NCBI GenBank assembly: GCA_948567375.1
Contig: OX419760.1
Location: 54,312,001-54,376,000 of the forward strand
Source of the DNA: Lunularia cruciata
Taxonomy: Eukaryota; Streptophyta; Marchantiopsida; Lunulariales; Lunulariaceae
Reading direction: 5' to 3'
Length of the DNA: 64,000 bases
Shown here: positions 1 through 13,395 of the stretch, in pieces
Layout: each line of letters opens with the position of its first letter
How positions within the stretch are numbered: position 1 is the stretch's first letter
Made by a program: the position numbers and the translations under genes
The notes under the pieces: model-generated
Database searches by the model: none
Told to the model about the DNA's origin: nothing
The model's input: only the letters and a program-made list of their open reading frames with translations

Positions 1-620
1 GCCTACCTTAAAACAAGAATTAGAAGAGGCTAGGTGAGAACAAGTTGAGGCATAATCATTAGTGTATGAGGCTTGCAACAACATGTAGATGCTGAAGGAG
101 TAGAATGGGAAGTTAAAAGTGCATATAACATTGTAGGCCAAGGCGATAAAAGTGTTGAAAAAGAAGGTTGCCTTAGGTTGGTCAGATATACAAGAAGCAC
201 AAAAGGTGGTAGAGGTTGCCTTAATTATGATGAAATAGGCCTTGGAGTTAAAGGAGACAAAGATCCAAACTGTTGTCAAAGCCAAGATCAAGATGGAGTT
301 GACTGTGTACTATTCTAGAAGGCAAAGGCAAGGGAGATTTGAAAGTTGAAGGTGGAGCTAAATAACACATCTCAACTTCTTAAGGAGATGACAAAAGCAA
401 AATCTCAACTAGAGAAAGTGGAAGTAAATATGTTGATGGACCAGACAACCTATAGAGACAAGAGGTGGTGTGGAATCCAAGATTTGGATCGAAAAGACAA
501 GGACATACCTTACATCCAAAGGCATGAGCAAAGGAGTTATGTAAGGACTCATAATTAGTAATAGATGAGTTTTGCAAGTACTTCTTCCTGAAGGACCTTA
601 GGAAGGACTCCAAAGTCTTT
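1..620 (+). pseudogene. Decayed coiled-coil, gag-like coding remnant
   Basis: Read on the plus strand, this AG-rich stretch gives heptad-like runs rich in Leu, Lys and Glu, broken by several stops and frame changes. The cleanest piece is 346-558, which begins LKVELNNTSQLLKEMTKAK. Long coiled-coil proteins of this composition are common as gag-type ORFs of plant retroelements, so I read it as a fossil of one, but no zinc knuckle or other diagnostic motif remains. It runs off the left edge of the window. The family is not recognised. Confidence 0.35.
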
Positions 621-3600
621 ACAGTTAGTCAAACCTTTTCCAAAGGGACATACACTTTTTCATACTTAAGATTTCAACCAATGTAGCAATTCAACATAGC
701 ATTTAGTTCTAGGTAGCCAAGTATTTAAGCTTAGCACTCAACATGCAATATGTTTAATATTTTGGTTAATAAGTGAAAGAAGCCTTGGCCTCTTCATCAT
801 TTTTATCAAGCCTTGTGTACTTTCTATTCATTGGTGTTTTACTTTTTTGTCAAATCTTTGCAATGAGCATTGTTCATTTATCCTTGTGTGCATTTGATAT
901 TTTGAGGTGAGGGTGATTACTTGAGAGTAGTGCCTTGATGGCCATATTAGAGGCTATAATATTGACAGTAGGAAAAGCATCAGACTAAGGGAATAGTAAG
1001 TACATAGAAAAGAACCTAACTTTGAAAGGTGATGTGATTTGCCAAAGGATTTCTTGCCTTCTACAACATAGGTACAACCTTCTTTTGGCTTAAGGAGAAA
1101 CACAATGGGAAGGGAAGCTAGCCTTTGGGTTTTTTATAACTTTTAAAGAGTTTTTTGTCCTTTTAAGAACGTGAAGTTATGATAATTTCTTGAAGGAGAT
1201 AAGGCTTGAGATTGAAACATCACTTTCAAGATTTGAATAGATTTCTTCTAAGTAAAAATGAGTTTATTTTTATCAATTTTTGTGATGTACCCTGGTGGAT
1301 GACATTACCTTCTTCTAGGAGTTATTGCTTCCCAATAAGTGAAAGAAATAAGAACAAAGGACTGATAAGTGATATCTACCATAATCATTTAAGTACAAAA
1401 TTCTTAGGAATATTGTGTGGGGGTTCAGGTCCAAAGGTTCCAAAGGATACTTCTTTGGCTTAATATCTCTCTATTTCTAATTATATCCTCTTGCAAACAA
1501 ACTATTTGACCTCAAAATACTGCAATTTTGTACATAGTGTATTATTATAGAGTTTTTAATGTCAATCTATCCACATATGGAGAACAATGGCCAAGCATTC
1601 AAGATTGTGGAGGACCTATTAGGAAGATGCATGCTACTTTGTATAATTATAAGGTAAACATAGAGATTTTGTGAAAAGACCTAAATATGGCAAAAATTAG
1701 TTTAAATGCAAGTAAAAAATACAAAGGTGGAGTTGAATAATAAAATTTAAGATTTGCACAAGGAGAATGAATGCTAAGCAAACAAGTTGTAAGTGCAATT
1801 TGTTTGACATCAAAACTTACAACAAATTATGATAGTCTTTGGGAGAAGAATGCTTTGTCTGGGAAAACTTTTGAGTTGCTCATCCTTTAGTAGAGAGGGA
1901 GAGAGTAGAGTTGGCTATAGAGGAGCACAAAGCAATGGAGGTATTGAAATTGAAAGCAAAACAAGAACTTCATTAGGTATAAAGAATGAAAGATGAGAAG
2001 GCTTTGGCAAAGGGGGAGCTAGAACTATCTAAGTTGTCAATCAAGGAGTTGGAAGAGAAGGTTGAATAGAGCAAAGCATGAATTTTAAGGCCTTTGTGTC
2101 ATGTAATGTTTCAATAGTTGTTGGAGAAGAAGAGGCAACAATAGTTGTAAAATCCCAAGGAGCGGTTGTGGTGCCTACATGTTTAAAATTTTTATTCCTC
2201 TTGATCAAATTGTGCTTAAGGTCTACAACAAGATAACAAAGTTAGTGGTTACTTGGGGAATTTCCTTAAGAAAGCATGGCACTCATAGTTGTTTCATAGA
2301 AGTGTAGCACTCAGAGTGGTGTAGGATAATCCCAACTACATATGAGCCAAAATGCTTATAAGCAAGAATATCTATGATCCCGTTGGCATGTGTACTCAAG
2401 CGCCATATTGTAATTTGAACATGCCACTAGCTCAGCCACTACAATGACTTACCAAGTCATCAAATTGTACTATCAAAGTAAGAAACAAGTCATTTCTTCA
2501 AGGATATGTTCAAAAATATAAAGATATAGAGGTAAATGTCACTTTATTAATTCTTTATGATTTCTTCTTTCACTTCTTGTGCAAAAACCACTCCCAAAAG
2601 AAGGTAATGTCACTAGGGAGGCACATCATAGAAACTAACAAAGAAAAACTCACTCATACTGAAAATAAATCCGATCAACTCTTGAAAGTGATGTATCAAT
2701 TCCTAGCCTATCTCTTTGTTCAGACTTTCTTATCCTATTTTCCTTTTTGCAAGCTCCTTTGTAATGAGTTATATGAATTGATGGTTTGACACTACATAGT
2801 AACCTAAAGGCTCCTTTGTACAAGTTCAATCCTTCACAATCTGGTTAGATAATTGGACAAGACTGGATGTCTTGTATACATGAACTTCTTCTTTTATGTT
2901 ACTTTTTGTTTACTATCAATATTACCAACTCTGACAGGTCGGTCAAGGCATTGCTCACAAACACTTATTCATTTCCAAGGATCAAATAAACCAAAAAATG
3001 AAGTTTTGATCAATATTCAATTAAAAAGTAAAATTCTCAAAAACAACAAGGACAATACTTAGAAATAACAAAGACACTAGGATGATAAAATGACAAAGAT
3101 TGATAAGATCTTGCACTTATTAAACATTGAACTAAACCACATGGAGTATCAAGTGCTTGCTTTAAATACTTAAATGCTTGGAACTAAATGCTACTTTTAA
3201 TTGACACCAAAATGGCTTACTTGTTTGTACTAGCTCTTACAAAAAGCTACATTGGTCAAAACTAAACTTGCCATCTCTTTGGAATGGACATGACTAAATC
3301 CAAAGGTTCCAAAGTTGTTAGTAAGGCTAATGCTCCTAAGTTCTACAAATTCTCAAGTACTTGCAATATAATTTTATCTAGTCTTTTCACTATAGCTTTC
3401 ATCTTATTTCCTAAATATTCTCTAGTCTCCAAGTTCTTACTATTCGTCTTAATTGATAAATGAGTTACAACCTCTTCCCACTTCTTCCCTTACTCTTTTG
3501 GACTTTACTCCTAAGATTTGTTTACAACTTAATCTGATATTTTGACATAAAGTATCCATTCAAATCATCTATCATTGCTCGTAGTTCCTTACACAAATTC

Positions 3601-3719
3601 TCTACCCTTGCTTTCAAACCTAAGATCATGTTTTCATTTTGTTTAGTCCGGTTCCTTCAGCTTCCTTCATAATCATGTTGAGGTTGTTCCAATATTCACC
3701 TTTCCTACTACAAAGACTT
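621..3719. other. No gene recognised; AT-rich decayed DNA with one coiled-coil remnant
   Basis: No ORF here has a recognisable domain. Around 1940-2080 on the plus strand one frame gives a Lys/Glu/Leu-rich helix-like run with three stops (containing KGELELSKLSIKELEEKVE), similar in character to the debris at 1-620, so both may belong to one old element. The rest (for example the open frames at 1206-1463 and 2577-2789) shows no motif and is probably chance. Confidence 0.4.
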
Positions 3720-3933
3720 TCACAAACAACTCTTTGAGACACAATTATAGAGCCACACCCTCTTGAACTATCTGATTGAGGCATACACTAAACAACCTCC
3801 AAGTGCCCTAAATAGACCCAAAGGAAAAAAAAGTGGAATAAGTACTCCTTGGGCTCTCAATAGGTGGTATAGAAAACCAAATAGTGGGAGCTACACAAAC
3901 CAAGAGGCTAGCTCATCAAAGATAACATCCTTG

Positions 3934-5280
3934 CTAACATAGAACTTCTATGTTGTGGACTATAACATTAATACCCTTTGGATCTAGAGCATATCCAAGG
4001 AAAATGCATTTCTCAGCCTTTGGATCTAACTTCTTATGCTTCTCATTAAGAATGTGTACATAAAAAATCCAACTAAAGACATTGAGGAAGGAATATTCAT
4101 GCTTACTGCTTGTAAATGCCTCCAAAAGTATGCATGAGTGAATTGTAGCTATTGATGTATGATTCATCAAATAATTTGCACATGAAACAGCTTCAGCCCA
4201 ATAAATCTTGGCCATGTGCTTGTTGTTAAGCATGGCATGCGCTGCCTCAGCTATGTGACAATTCTTTTGCTTTGCAAATTTGTTTTTGTGTGGACTATAT
4301 GCGCAATTCTTCTATCTCAAGTTACCTTGATCTCTCATGTATTGGTCAGATTCAAGAGAAAGAACTCTCCTCCTCTATTAGATCTCAATTGAAGGACATT
4401 GAAACCAAACTACTTCTCTACTAGTCTTTGAAAAGTTTGCAATGTTGAAAGGACTTCTACTAAAGTCTTGCTTTTCAAAAACTAGATCCAAATGTAGCAA
4501 GAGTTATCATCAATAAAAGACACAAAGTAATGACTAACACTTAAGCTTGGTTCCAAAGTCCATACATTGGTATGAACCAATTTAAGGAGTTTGCTAGCAT
4601 GTCTACCTTGGCTTTTAAAGGGTTTTCTAACCTACCTGCCAAATTGACATGCTTCACATACGGTAGAAGTATCAACCAAAACAAGTTTGGGCAACCCAAT
4701 GACCAAACCAGAGGAGGGAAGACTCTTCAATCTATGGAAGTTCATATATACTTGCTTGTGCCAAAAAGCAATATCAAGCACAATTGGACCTCTCTATCCA
4801 TAAATGATAGATTGCAAGGGAGGTACAAAAGCATCAAGCTTAAACAATCTACCATTCCTACTACCTTGTGCTATAAGGTTACTATCAACATCTTCAATTA
4901 AGCATCTATTTTTGTTGAAGCACACTTGCATACTTTGCTCTACCAACTATCTTATAGATAACAAGTTTCTAGATATCGTAGGCACATGAAGAACATTTTG
5001 CAATGCTTGGAATGAAGAATGTGCAATAGAGAGAAAAATGTGATTTGTATGTTGAATTTGGTGCTTGGTGTCATCTCTTGTCACCATGTATTCTGGCATC
5101 TCCCCAAGCTGAAAGGTAGTGAATCACTCTTGATATCATATCATATGAGCAATGGCACTTGAATGAATCATCCAGTCAACCTGAAGCTAGAACATTGTGC
5201 AGCTTTGATGAGTGACAACTAACAATTGTTCATGGTCTTCTATGCAAGCATAACCTTGTTGCTTATGATGGTCATTTTGC
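3934..5280 (-). pseudogene. copia pol fragment: protease remnant, pre-integrase and integrase
   Basis: Integrase joins element cDNA to host DNA. The clearest block is 4233-3934, the end of the copia integrase domain, with the family pattern YWAEAV...NYLMN...KLDPKAEKCIFLGYA. Upstream, in broken frames, come the pre-integrase pattern FHRLKSLPSSGLV...VCEACQFG, then HYFVSFIDD (core first Asp region) and RSNRGGEF, where the second catalytic Asp (usually RSDRGGEF) has become Asn. At least ten stops or frame breaks were seen, so it is not functional. Assignment to Ty1/copia is firm from these motifs; the lineage is not resolved. Confidence 0.8.
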
Positions 5281-5985
5281 TTCTTGAAGCAAAATTTGGC
5301 AATATGCCCTTGTTGTTGATAGTAGTTATAGGTACCAAGAGTGCATCATCTATTTTTCCTCCAATAATCTACATTTGCTATTGTGGTGCTCCACGTCCAC
5401 CACTAATTCAATTGCCAACATTATGAACACCACCTCTTGTAGCATTCTTGCCTCAACCCCTACCTCAAAATCCACTAATGCTTGCAAAGTACAAGACTTT
5501 TAGGATATTTGATGAGGAGGAGCTAACACTCTACAATAGTCACACCTCCTTACCAAGTAGCGTTGCAACCAACTCATCCTACTTGGGAAGTGGATCTTGT
5601 GTAGAAATCAATCTCATAAACTATTTTTAGTCTAGTATAAGACCTTGTAGCATACCTTCTATTAGCACAATTGGATCAATTACAACCTTCACATAGGCAA
5701 GTTGATCCACTAGTTGATGTGGTTAACGTAATCTTTATTGCACATTGAGCATTTCTTAGCTGTATTGAACGGTTGTAGTAATTGCAATTTCTTGGCCTCT
5801 ATTCTAGACTGAAAAAAATTGGCCAGAGTATCCCAAGCCATCTTGGGCAAAGTGAGGTCTTGAATGTAATCTATCATTGATGATGTAACACACAATGCAA
5901 TGTAATGGAGTGCTTGAAATGATCTATCTTGTCATATTGTGCCTTTCTTTCTTTGGGAACACACTGGGTGCTTAACTATGGAGTT
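5281..5985 (-). pseudogene. copia gag fragment (UBN2-type) with damaged zinc knuckle
   Basis: The minus strand at about 5945-5710 reads like the copia Gag middle domain, with SSMIDYIQDLTLPKMAWDTL followed by FFQSRIEAKKLQLL, the usual W-D-x-L-x-x-x-F...KLQLL signature. Further downstream, about 5330-5285, is a zinc-knuckle remnant ending GHIAKFC in which the first two Cys are gone. The N-terminus is missing here; a matching Gag N-terminus is at 14719-14834. Gag forms the virus-like particle. This copy is dead. Confidence 0.7.
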
Positions 5986-7610
5986 TATGGATTAGAGATC
6001 ATATGTAGATTTGTCACTACTAGCCTGAGCACATATGTTGCCTGATCACTGAAAATGTTTTACTCTTGTTTCTAGTATTCCTTCTATTAGATAGGGGAGT
6101 AAGGAGCAATCTAACTTGTCATCACAACTCACACTCTTGGTCTATTTGTCATCACTTCCAATATTACCAAGGAGAAAAATATAGCACACCAAAAAGGAAA
6201 GAACCTGAGCACAGTGCTCGCACACCCATCCAAGCCAATTGGGCGTACAAAGAGGCATGCAAGTAAGGAGAAGATCCAATCACAAGAATTCAGCAACAAC
6301 TCTCTGTACTTTTGTTGGATATGAGCTTTAGAGCCTTCTTGCTCAGTCCTCAAGCTAATTCAACCTGTACTCCAAGCTTCTTCCAATATGTACTTCAGGT
6401 TTCAACTAATTTCTAATCCAAGTGGGGAAATATTATGTCTTTTTGACAAAGAAAGCTCTGTGCGACTCATATGGACTGTTTCTTTGTGACTAGGATGCAA
6501 GTGTTCTAGAATTCAATGGAAAGCTTGTGAGATAAGCTTTCCAATGAGTTGAAATAAGGCACAATTTGACCACTATAGCTTCCTTGACAAGATCTCAAAC
6601 TTGGGCAGCTTTTTGTAGGTTTTCACCCTTATTTCAAAATCCCTAATTGAGGGTTTGTTCTTGGGTCTTGGCAATTTCCACCAGATTTCTACATCAAAGA
6701 TACACATAGTCCTCAAAGTTACTCTAGTAACTTTAAATCTTCAATCATGGTCACAAAAAAGAAGAGTTGGCATTTAGTAGTGATTGAAGGTAGAAATGCT
6801 CTTATTTAGAGCACAATAATATTTTCAATGGAATTTATTGCATCAATTCTCACTCTCTATGGATCTTGAGCCAAAAATATCATCCATAATAGCTATTTAT
6901 GCTCTTTTCTAAACACTTGGAAATTTTGATGGCTAAATTTAATTTAATCCAATCCAATCCAATCCAATTTCTACATATGGATCAATTCTTGAGCTTGGCT
7001 AACTTATGATCTATGGATCCAAATATATTTGATCCAAGACATTGAATTCTCTATTTGAGGAATTCACATGAAATTTCACATAAAAGGTGTAAACTCTAAC
7101 CACCAACAATATTGGAAATTTTCAGTAACTTGATTTGAACCATACCCTAAGAAGCAACAAAAACCTCAAACTTGACCATAATCTTCTCCATAACAATTTG
7201 ATCTCTAGTGCTTCAAGTTCAATTGATCAGATCTAATTCAAGACTAAAACAAAAGTGGAATTTATTGAGCTCAATATAGGGATAATTTTATCAATGCATT
7301 AATCCCATTAAAAGGTCATGAAAATATATAACAAAACTCTCAAAATTCTCTTGTTTGCTCATTTGAGTGAGAATTCAACCCCCTTGCTTCAATTGACCCT
7401 AATCTACTCAAAATTTGCTCAATTCCGTTGGTTTTTGTCTGTTGATTGTACCTTGTTAGCTCTTCTCTCCAACACTAGTCTACACTCTTCAAATGCTCTC
7501 CTCTAACTCCTTCAATCCTCAAACAAGTCTAGGCTTCTGCTATTTGCATTCAAATTGTAACAAATTTGTCATTTAGCCCCTTCACTTTTTGACAAATGGA
7601 CCCCACAAGT
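5986..7610. other. Unresolved AT-rich sequence between copia gag and E1
   Basis: No domain is recognisable in any frame. It lies between the two halves of the copia gag and directly left of element E1, and continues in effect at 14109-14718 on the other side of E1. It may be a further inserted element of about 2.2 kb into which E1 later jumped. A short pentanucleotide run, AATCC repeated four times, lies near 6944-6967. Confidence 0.4.
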
Positions 7611-8320
7611 TGTAATACTCCAAGGACAAGAAAACTCTTCAAGAGAGAAACTACAGATTTCACATTCAATCCTTTAATGCCCCAAAGGAGAACCTCTCGT
7701 TATAATATAGCCAAGGAGGATCTCCTCCAAGAAAGCTCTACCATAGGATTAGGTACATAGATAGGTGACATATTAGCAAACTCCACCCTTAGATTACTTG
7801 CTTGGATGGGTGACATGTCGGTACTCGTCTCATTTGGTCGGTCAAATAGGCTTTGATTGGAAGGAATATTTTAGAGGATGTTCTTGGAAGAATCTTAGAA
7901 TCACATGGGTGAGGTACCATTGGAATGCTCTTGGCAGGACAAATTAGGGGAGAATCTTCATGTTTTTGAGGTCTAATTCATCTATTTAGGCCTCCAAAAT
8001 TACCTCTAAAGTTTTCAGGCCTATTTTGGCTCTGCTCTATTAGTAGAAGTTGCTCTTTTGGTAAATCTCTATCTGATCTACATTCTACATCATATGTAAC
8101 ATCCTTCTAGATGTCACCACCCCAAGTTTCACCTCTAGATCCTATGCCTAGTTATTGATTCTAAAGTTTCCAAGCATGTTTTGGTTTTGGCCTATTAGTA
8201 AAAGTACTCTTTTGGTGATACCTCTAGCCTATCTACTTAGTCCATCATGTATAACATCCTTCTAGATGTTACCAAACCAAATGTCATCTCTAGATCATCC
8301 ATCTAGTTATTGGTATTGCA
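7611..8320 (-). repeat. E1 3' LTR
   Basis: It starts TGTAATAC and ends GTATTGCA; the other LTR ends GTATTACA, so one base of the terminal inverted repeat has drifted. It is the downstream LTR of the minus-strand element. It contains a tandem direct duplication of about 155 bp (about 8006-8160 and 8161-8315), which in the sense orientation lies at the 5' end of the LTR, the U3 part where promoter elements usually sit. A solo copy of the same family is at 22111-22850. Confidence 0.92.
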
Positions 8321-8369
8321 AACCTCCTTCCTTTTGAGACACAACGTCCTCATTGTGAAGCTATTACTC

Positions 8370-11300
8370 AAAATATTTCACTAACATTAGTGCGTGGGTC
8401 AAGTTTGATGCTGGCTCCCATGTTGCCTTGTACAAGGGGTACTCTTTCCAATGTACCAGGTATTCCACAAGTGGATGGAGAGTACCCTAGATGCACTTTA
8501 GGAGAATACGTTTGACTTCATAATCCTTTGTGTTATCAACCAGGGTTGAAAAAGGTCAACTTTCTTGGATAGAAGAGAAGTGGGGCAGCTGGGGAGCATA
8601 TCAATGTAATAAGGAAACATGAAACACCGGGTGGATCTTCATATGTGGTAGTAGCTCAGGGTGATAGGCCACGGGTCCAATGTGATGAAGGATAGAGAAA
8701 GGTCCAATAAAATAAGGTCTGAGCTTATGAGGACCAACTAACTTGAGGTTGGTGGTTGAAAACCAGACTTGATCTCCCACATTGAACTCCATGTGTTGGC
8801 GATGTGCATATGCATATTGCCTTTGCTGATTTTTGGCAATCTATAACCTGTGTTTGGTGTGCTCCACTCCTTGTTGGATTCTAGAAACAAAAGTGTTGAC
8901 ATCATCTACCTTAGTAGCCACTGGATGGACCTTCATCAAGCTTGAAGGTGTGAAAGGATGCTCTCCATAAATGAGGAAGAATAGTGTGACTTGTGTGGAG
9001 GCATTCATTGAATTGTTGTATGCAACTTCCACCAATGGAAGTAAGGTGTCCCAACTCTCTTGCTCATCCAAAGTAAAGCCCCAAAGCATGTCCTCAATAG
9101 TGCAAATTTCCCTCTCTATTTGTCCATTGGTCTATGGATGGTAAGCTATGGACATAGCCAATTTGGTTTTGAAGAACCCAAAGAGTGTTCTCCAAAACAA
9201 ACTAGTGAATTGAGTACCTTTATCTGTGATGAACACTCAGACAAGCCATGATCGGAAAAGATTGCATCTAAGTACAATTGAGCTAGTTGCAAGGAAGTCA
9301 CATCCTTGGTGGTAGGATGTACATGAATCATTTTGCTGAGTTGATCAACAAAGACTATGATGGAATCAAACCCAGAGGTGGTCTTGGAGAATTCACAAAC
9401 CAAATCTATGCTTACCTATTCCCAATGTTGTGTAGGAGCGGGGATAGGTTGGAGGAGTCTTGTGGGAGCTTGATTAGAAGCCTTATTTTGTTGACAAAGT
9501 AAGCAGCTCCAAACATATTCCATCACATCATTGCTCATCTTGGGCCAATAGTAATTACATTTGACTGCCTCTAAGGTCTTATCCATTCCAACGTGACTTG
9601 CAATGGCAGAACCATGACATTCTGCTAGGATGATGGTTCTTAGATCCATATCATGTGGGATCCATAATCTACCATCATGGAAGGTGAGTCCTTGGGTGAT
9701 GGTGATGCCTTTGGATGATTGAGCACCTACAACCTGTGGATCAATTTTTGTAGCAGCACAAATCTTGGGCCAGAATTCAGGGTTCATCTTGATTCCCACC
9801 ACCAAATTGTTTGCCATCAACGTTTGGGTGAATGCATTTGCAAGTTGCCTCTTACCTTCCACATATCTGATTGTCTTGTTGAATTGTTATCTCCATTCTG
9901 CCCATCAAATTTGTTGACAAGAAAGATCTTTTTGTGTCTCGAGATAGACTAGAGGTTTGTGGTCCATCTCTACCACAAATGCCTTCTCACCCAAATAGTG
10001 CTTCCAATGTTTAGTTGCAAGGACAATGACCCACTCTTCTCATTCAGTAGTATGATAGTTGCACTCTACCGGTAGCAACTTACAAGAGAAATACACAATT
10101 GGGTGCCATCCATCCTACCATTCTTGTTGTAGGATTGCTCCTATTGCTACACCTGATGTATTTGTAGCCATCTTGATTGGACGTTTTGGGTCATACCATT
10201 TCAAGATTGGTGCATGTAGTAATGTATCCTTTAACTCCTAAAAGGCCATATCTTGTGCAATTCCCCATATCCACTTCTTCCTCTTTCCCAATAGTGATGT
10301 TAGGGGTTGTGCAATCTTGGAGAAGTCCTTGATAAATCAACAATAAAACCTGGTCAATCCCAAGAAACTCTTGAGTAGAGTCTGATCTTTTGGAGTAGTT
10401 TATTTTTGAATGACCTTTATTTTATTTGTTAACAATTGGATACCCTCCACACTTACTCTATGCCCTAAGTAGTCTACTTTAGATTTGCCAAACTTGCACT
10501 TTGAGATTTTGGCATACATTTGAATTTGTTGCAAAATCAATTGGACTTCTCGCAGATGTTGCTTGTGCTCTGTCATCATCCTATTGTAGACTAAGATGTC
10601 ATCAAGAAATGTGAGAATAAATTTATCCAAGTATAGACAAATGTCATTCATCAAACTCATGAAACTGGTTGGAGCGTTGGTGAGGCCAAACGGCATCACC
10701 AAGTACTCAAAGTGACCATACCTTGTTTGAAAGGCCATTTTGTGTATATCTTCTTCCGCAATCCTTATTTGGTTGTAATCACTCCGCAAATCAAGTTTGG
10801 TGAACTGCCTTGCCCCATTGAATTGATCAAACAAGTCATCCTTGCAAGGTAATGGATATTTCTTCTTCACCGTTTTTTGATTTAGTCCCTAATAGTCAAT
10901 GCACATGTGCATTGCTCAGTCCTTCTTCTTCACAAAAAATTCAAGAGCCTATATGGTGATACATTGGGTTAGATAACCCTTTCTACAACATATCCTCAAT
11001 TTGAGCCTTACACTCCTCCAACTCCTAAGGTGATAGTCGATATGGGGCCTTACAAGGAGGTGTCTTCCTAGGATGTATCTCAATTTTATGATCCACTCTC
11101 CTTTTTGGTGGTAAACTTATGGGTAATTCATCCAGAAAGACATCTTGGAACTCATTGACCACATCTTCAATTTCTTAGGAATTTGTCCATTATGTTGTGC
11201 AATGTAGACTTCTCTTACTAAGTAACATCTATCTATCTTACCAATAAATGTGGTCTTTATGACATACAAAGGCAACTCTTGCCTTTGTGATCTTCCTTTA

Positions 11301-11793
11301 ATCCCAAAGATCTTCCATTGAATATTTTCACTACTTTCTTTCTCCAACCCACCATGGAGTTGTAGTGCTCCATCCACAACATACCTAAGATTGCATCATA
11401 ATGAGCTAGTTGTATCACTCGCCACTTGATTGCTTCTTGATACCCTCCTATAGAGAGTATTGCCTTTCTAGGTAACGACTCAATCCTCTCTATCTGACCA
11501 TTATGAAACTATACTTCATCCTTCTCATCCTTCTCTAATTTCATCCCCAACCTTATTGCAATAAAGCAAGACAAGAAATTCTCTGTTGCTCTAAGATCTA
11601 TCAACACTCTCACCGGATTGCCTTCTAGCACTCCATTTACAACAATTAATTGTGCATTTATCTTCCTCCTTCTTTGCACACTTGTCTTCTTCCTCTCCCC
11701 GGTTTTACTCTTCTTCACTGAGCGAGTAAGGCCGTGAGGTACATTACTTGCAAACTTCATTTTTTGATGCAATGTCCATATCTTCCTCTTCAA
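8370..11793 (-). pseudogene. E1 pol: protease, RT, RNase H, integrase, chromodomain
   Basis: On the minus strand: protease at about 11793-11509, where the usual D-S-G-A-T active site reads DLRAT (Ser lost); reverse transcriptase about 10960-10400 with [12 protein letters not shown] and the catalytic FLDD; RNase H about 10390-9870, worn; integrase zinc part in 9862-9416 (H...H...C-L-L-C); integrase core in 9403-8841; SH3-like tail 8792-8601; and a chromodomain at about 8475-8370 ending YPLYKATWEP. The chromodomain places it in the chromovirus branch, whose members steer integration by reading histone marks. Stops and frameshifts separate most blocks, so no active enzyme can be made. Confidence 0.9.
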
Positions 11794-13382
11794 TTTGTCT
11801 CTTTATGTAGTCAGAGGTTGCTTGTATGGAGGCCAAGGGCCTCTTAGATGACGAGCACAACAATTGATGGCTATGTGCTCAATTCTATCACAATTGTAAC
11901 ATCATTGTTGTTTTGCCCCTTCTCCCTATGGGACTCCTTCTCTCCTTTCTTCAACCCGTCCCCATTCTCCTTGGAAAGATCTTGCTCCTCTATCTTGGAA
12001 CCAAATGTTGCCTAATTCCATAGGTATTGGTCTACCAAAATGGTGTGTCTCGGCCCAATAGTTTTGCATCAATGTTATTACTTCACCTCCTCCAAGCGCC
12101 CCTGCTATTCTTTAGGTGCAAGCAATGGCTTCAAAAATACTACAAGGATTTTGCACCATTACCTCTTGGCAAATCTGCTCTTTTAATTATCAAGAGCTTC
12201 AGTGGACTCATATCAATTATTGCAACTTGTAGATTCAAAAATGCCTCCACTTACTCTTGTATGATATTCTTTTACTTCAACTCCTAGAGTCTGGTTTGGT
12301 CCATTTGCACAAAATCCATAGATTGGAAATTCTTGAGCAGTCCTTGCATGGTTGTCCAAGTGACCTCTCTTCCTTCCACCAACAATGAGCATTCCCAAGC
12401 ATCATACCATGTGAGTGTCTTATTGGTCAAGTATCCGCACACAAACACACCTACAAAATGATCAGTGATCTATGTTGTGAACAATTAAAGGTATAGATTC
12501 ATTCTTGAAATCCAATTTTCCACTACTCCCATGGAATGCTATCCCTTGTAAGGCTCAATGTTTCATGTCTTCTTCATTTGTAATAACAATGTGGCTTGGT
12601 TGTTGATTGGAATCGGTGTCATCAACATGCATAACTCTCCATGTACTTTGAATGCTGGTGCTGGTTGTTGAGACGGCTCCCTTTCTTGCATTACTTGATC
12701 CTTCTTTACAACACATAGTTGATTTTACAATTCCTCCATGGTCATCTTGATTTCTTGAAACTTGTTCAACATCCCCTGCATTCCTTACATCAACTCTTGT
12801 AATTGCGGATCCATGATTCCTACACACAATCAATGTTCACTTGCTACTTCCTACTTCAATAGAGGGTTAAAGTGATCACTTGCACAACTATGGGGACTAC
12901 CATTGGGACCTCAGAGGCCATCACTTGTTGATAATAATCCTTACTAAAATTGCAAACTACAAAATTCCTAACATCACTTTTGGTCTAACTACATAACGGA
13001 ATTCTCCTTGCATGTTGAAAGGGTGAGGATTTGGTACATTCAGATCCATAACATCATAATAAAATGTAGATTATCAAATCCCACTCTTTGTCATTTACCA
13101 CCATAGGTAGAATCACCAAGTTTGGTGAATTCATTACTCCAAAGTGATAAACTACCAATACTTTCATTTGCTCACGTTGAATGTACATAATCTTGATGTG
13201 GAATGGATTCAAGAATGGGAATCTAGGTGCAAGAAATTGTCCTCTTAGTGCATCCATCCCATCCGCTCTCTAAAGCCCTTCCCAAGTCTAGCAATTGTGA
13301 TATGTTCTCCACCTCAAATTACTCAATTTCAGTAGCTCGTGCTTCCAAGAGGGGTGATCCATTTGCTTGGATTAAAACACTT
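11794..13382 (-). pseudogene. E1 gag region with one zinc knuckle
   Basis: The region between PBS and protease is where Gag belongs. One intact-looking CX2CX4HX4C zinc knuckle, CYNCDRIEHIAINC, is readable on the minus strand at about 11901-11860. The rest of Gag is too broken by stops to recognise by eye, and open frames such as 13257-13054 and 12833-12555 show no motif of their own. Position and knuckle are the basis for the call. Confidence 0.6.
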
Positions 13383-13394
13383 GCTCTAATACCA
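13383..13394 (-). promoter_or_regulatory. E1 primer-binding site (initiator tRNA-Met)
   Basis: Read on the minus strand, TGGTATTAGAGC lies one base inside the 5' LTR. It differs by one base from TGGTATCAGAGC, the complement of the plant initiator tRNA-Met 3' end, the commonest primer of plant LTR elements. Confidence 0.85.
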
Positions 13395-13395
13395 T

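Larger units (their letters stand above)
3720..5985 (-). mobile_element. Ty1/copia retrotransposon fossil, gag to integrase
   Basis: The minus strand carries, in order, the middle of copia Gag (about 5985-5500), a damaged zinc knuckle (about 5330-5285), a worn protease/pre-integrase stretch and the integrase core (about 4900-3934). The signal fades near 3720, before any reverse transcriptase, so the element is 3'-truncated. Stops and frame changes are frequent, indicating an old dead copy. A 5' LTR and primer-binding site of matching orientation and type lie at 15407-15651, and a Gag N-terminus at 14719-14834, so this fossil was probably split by the sequence between 5986 and 14718. Confidence 0.8.
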
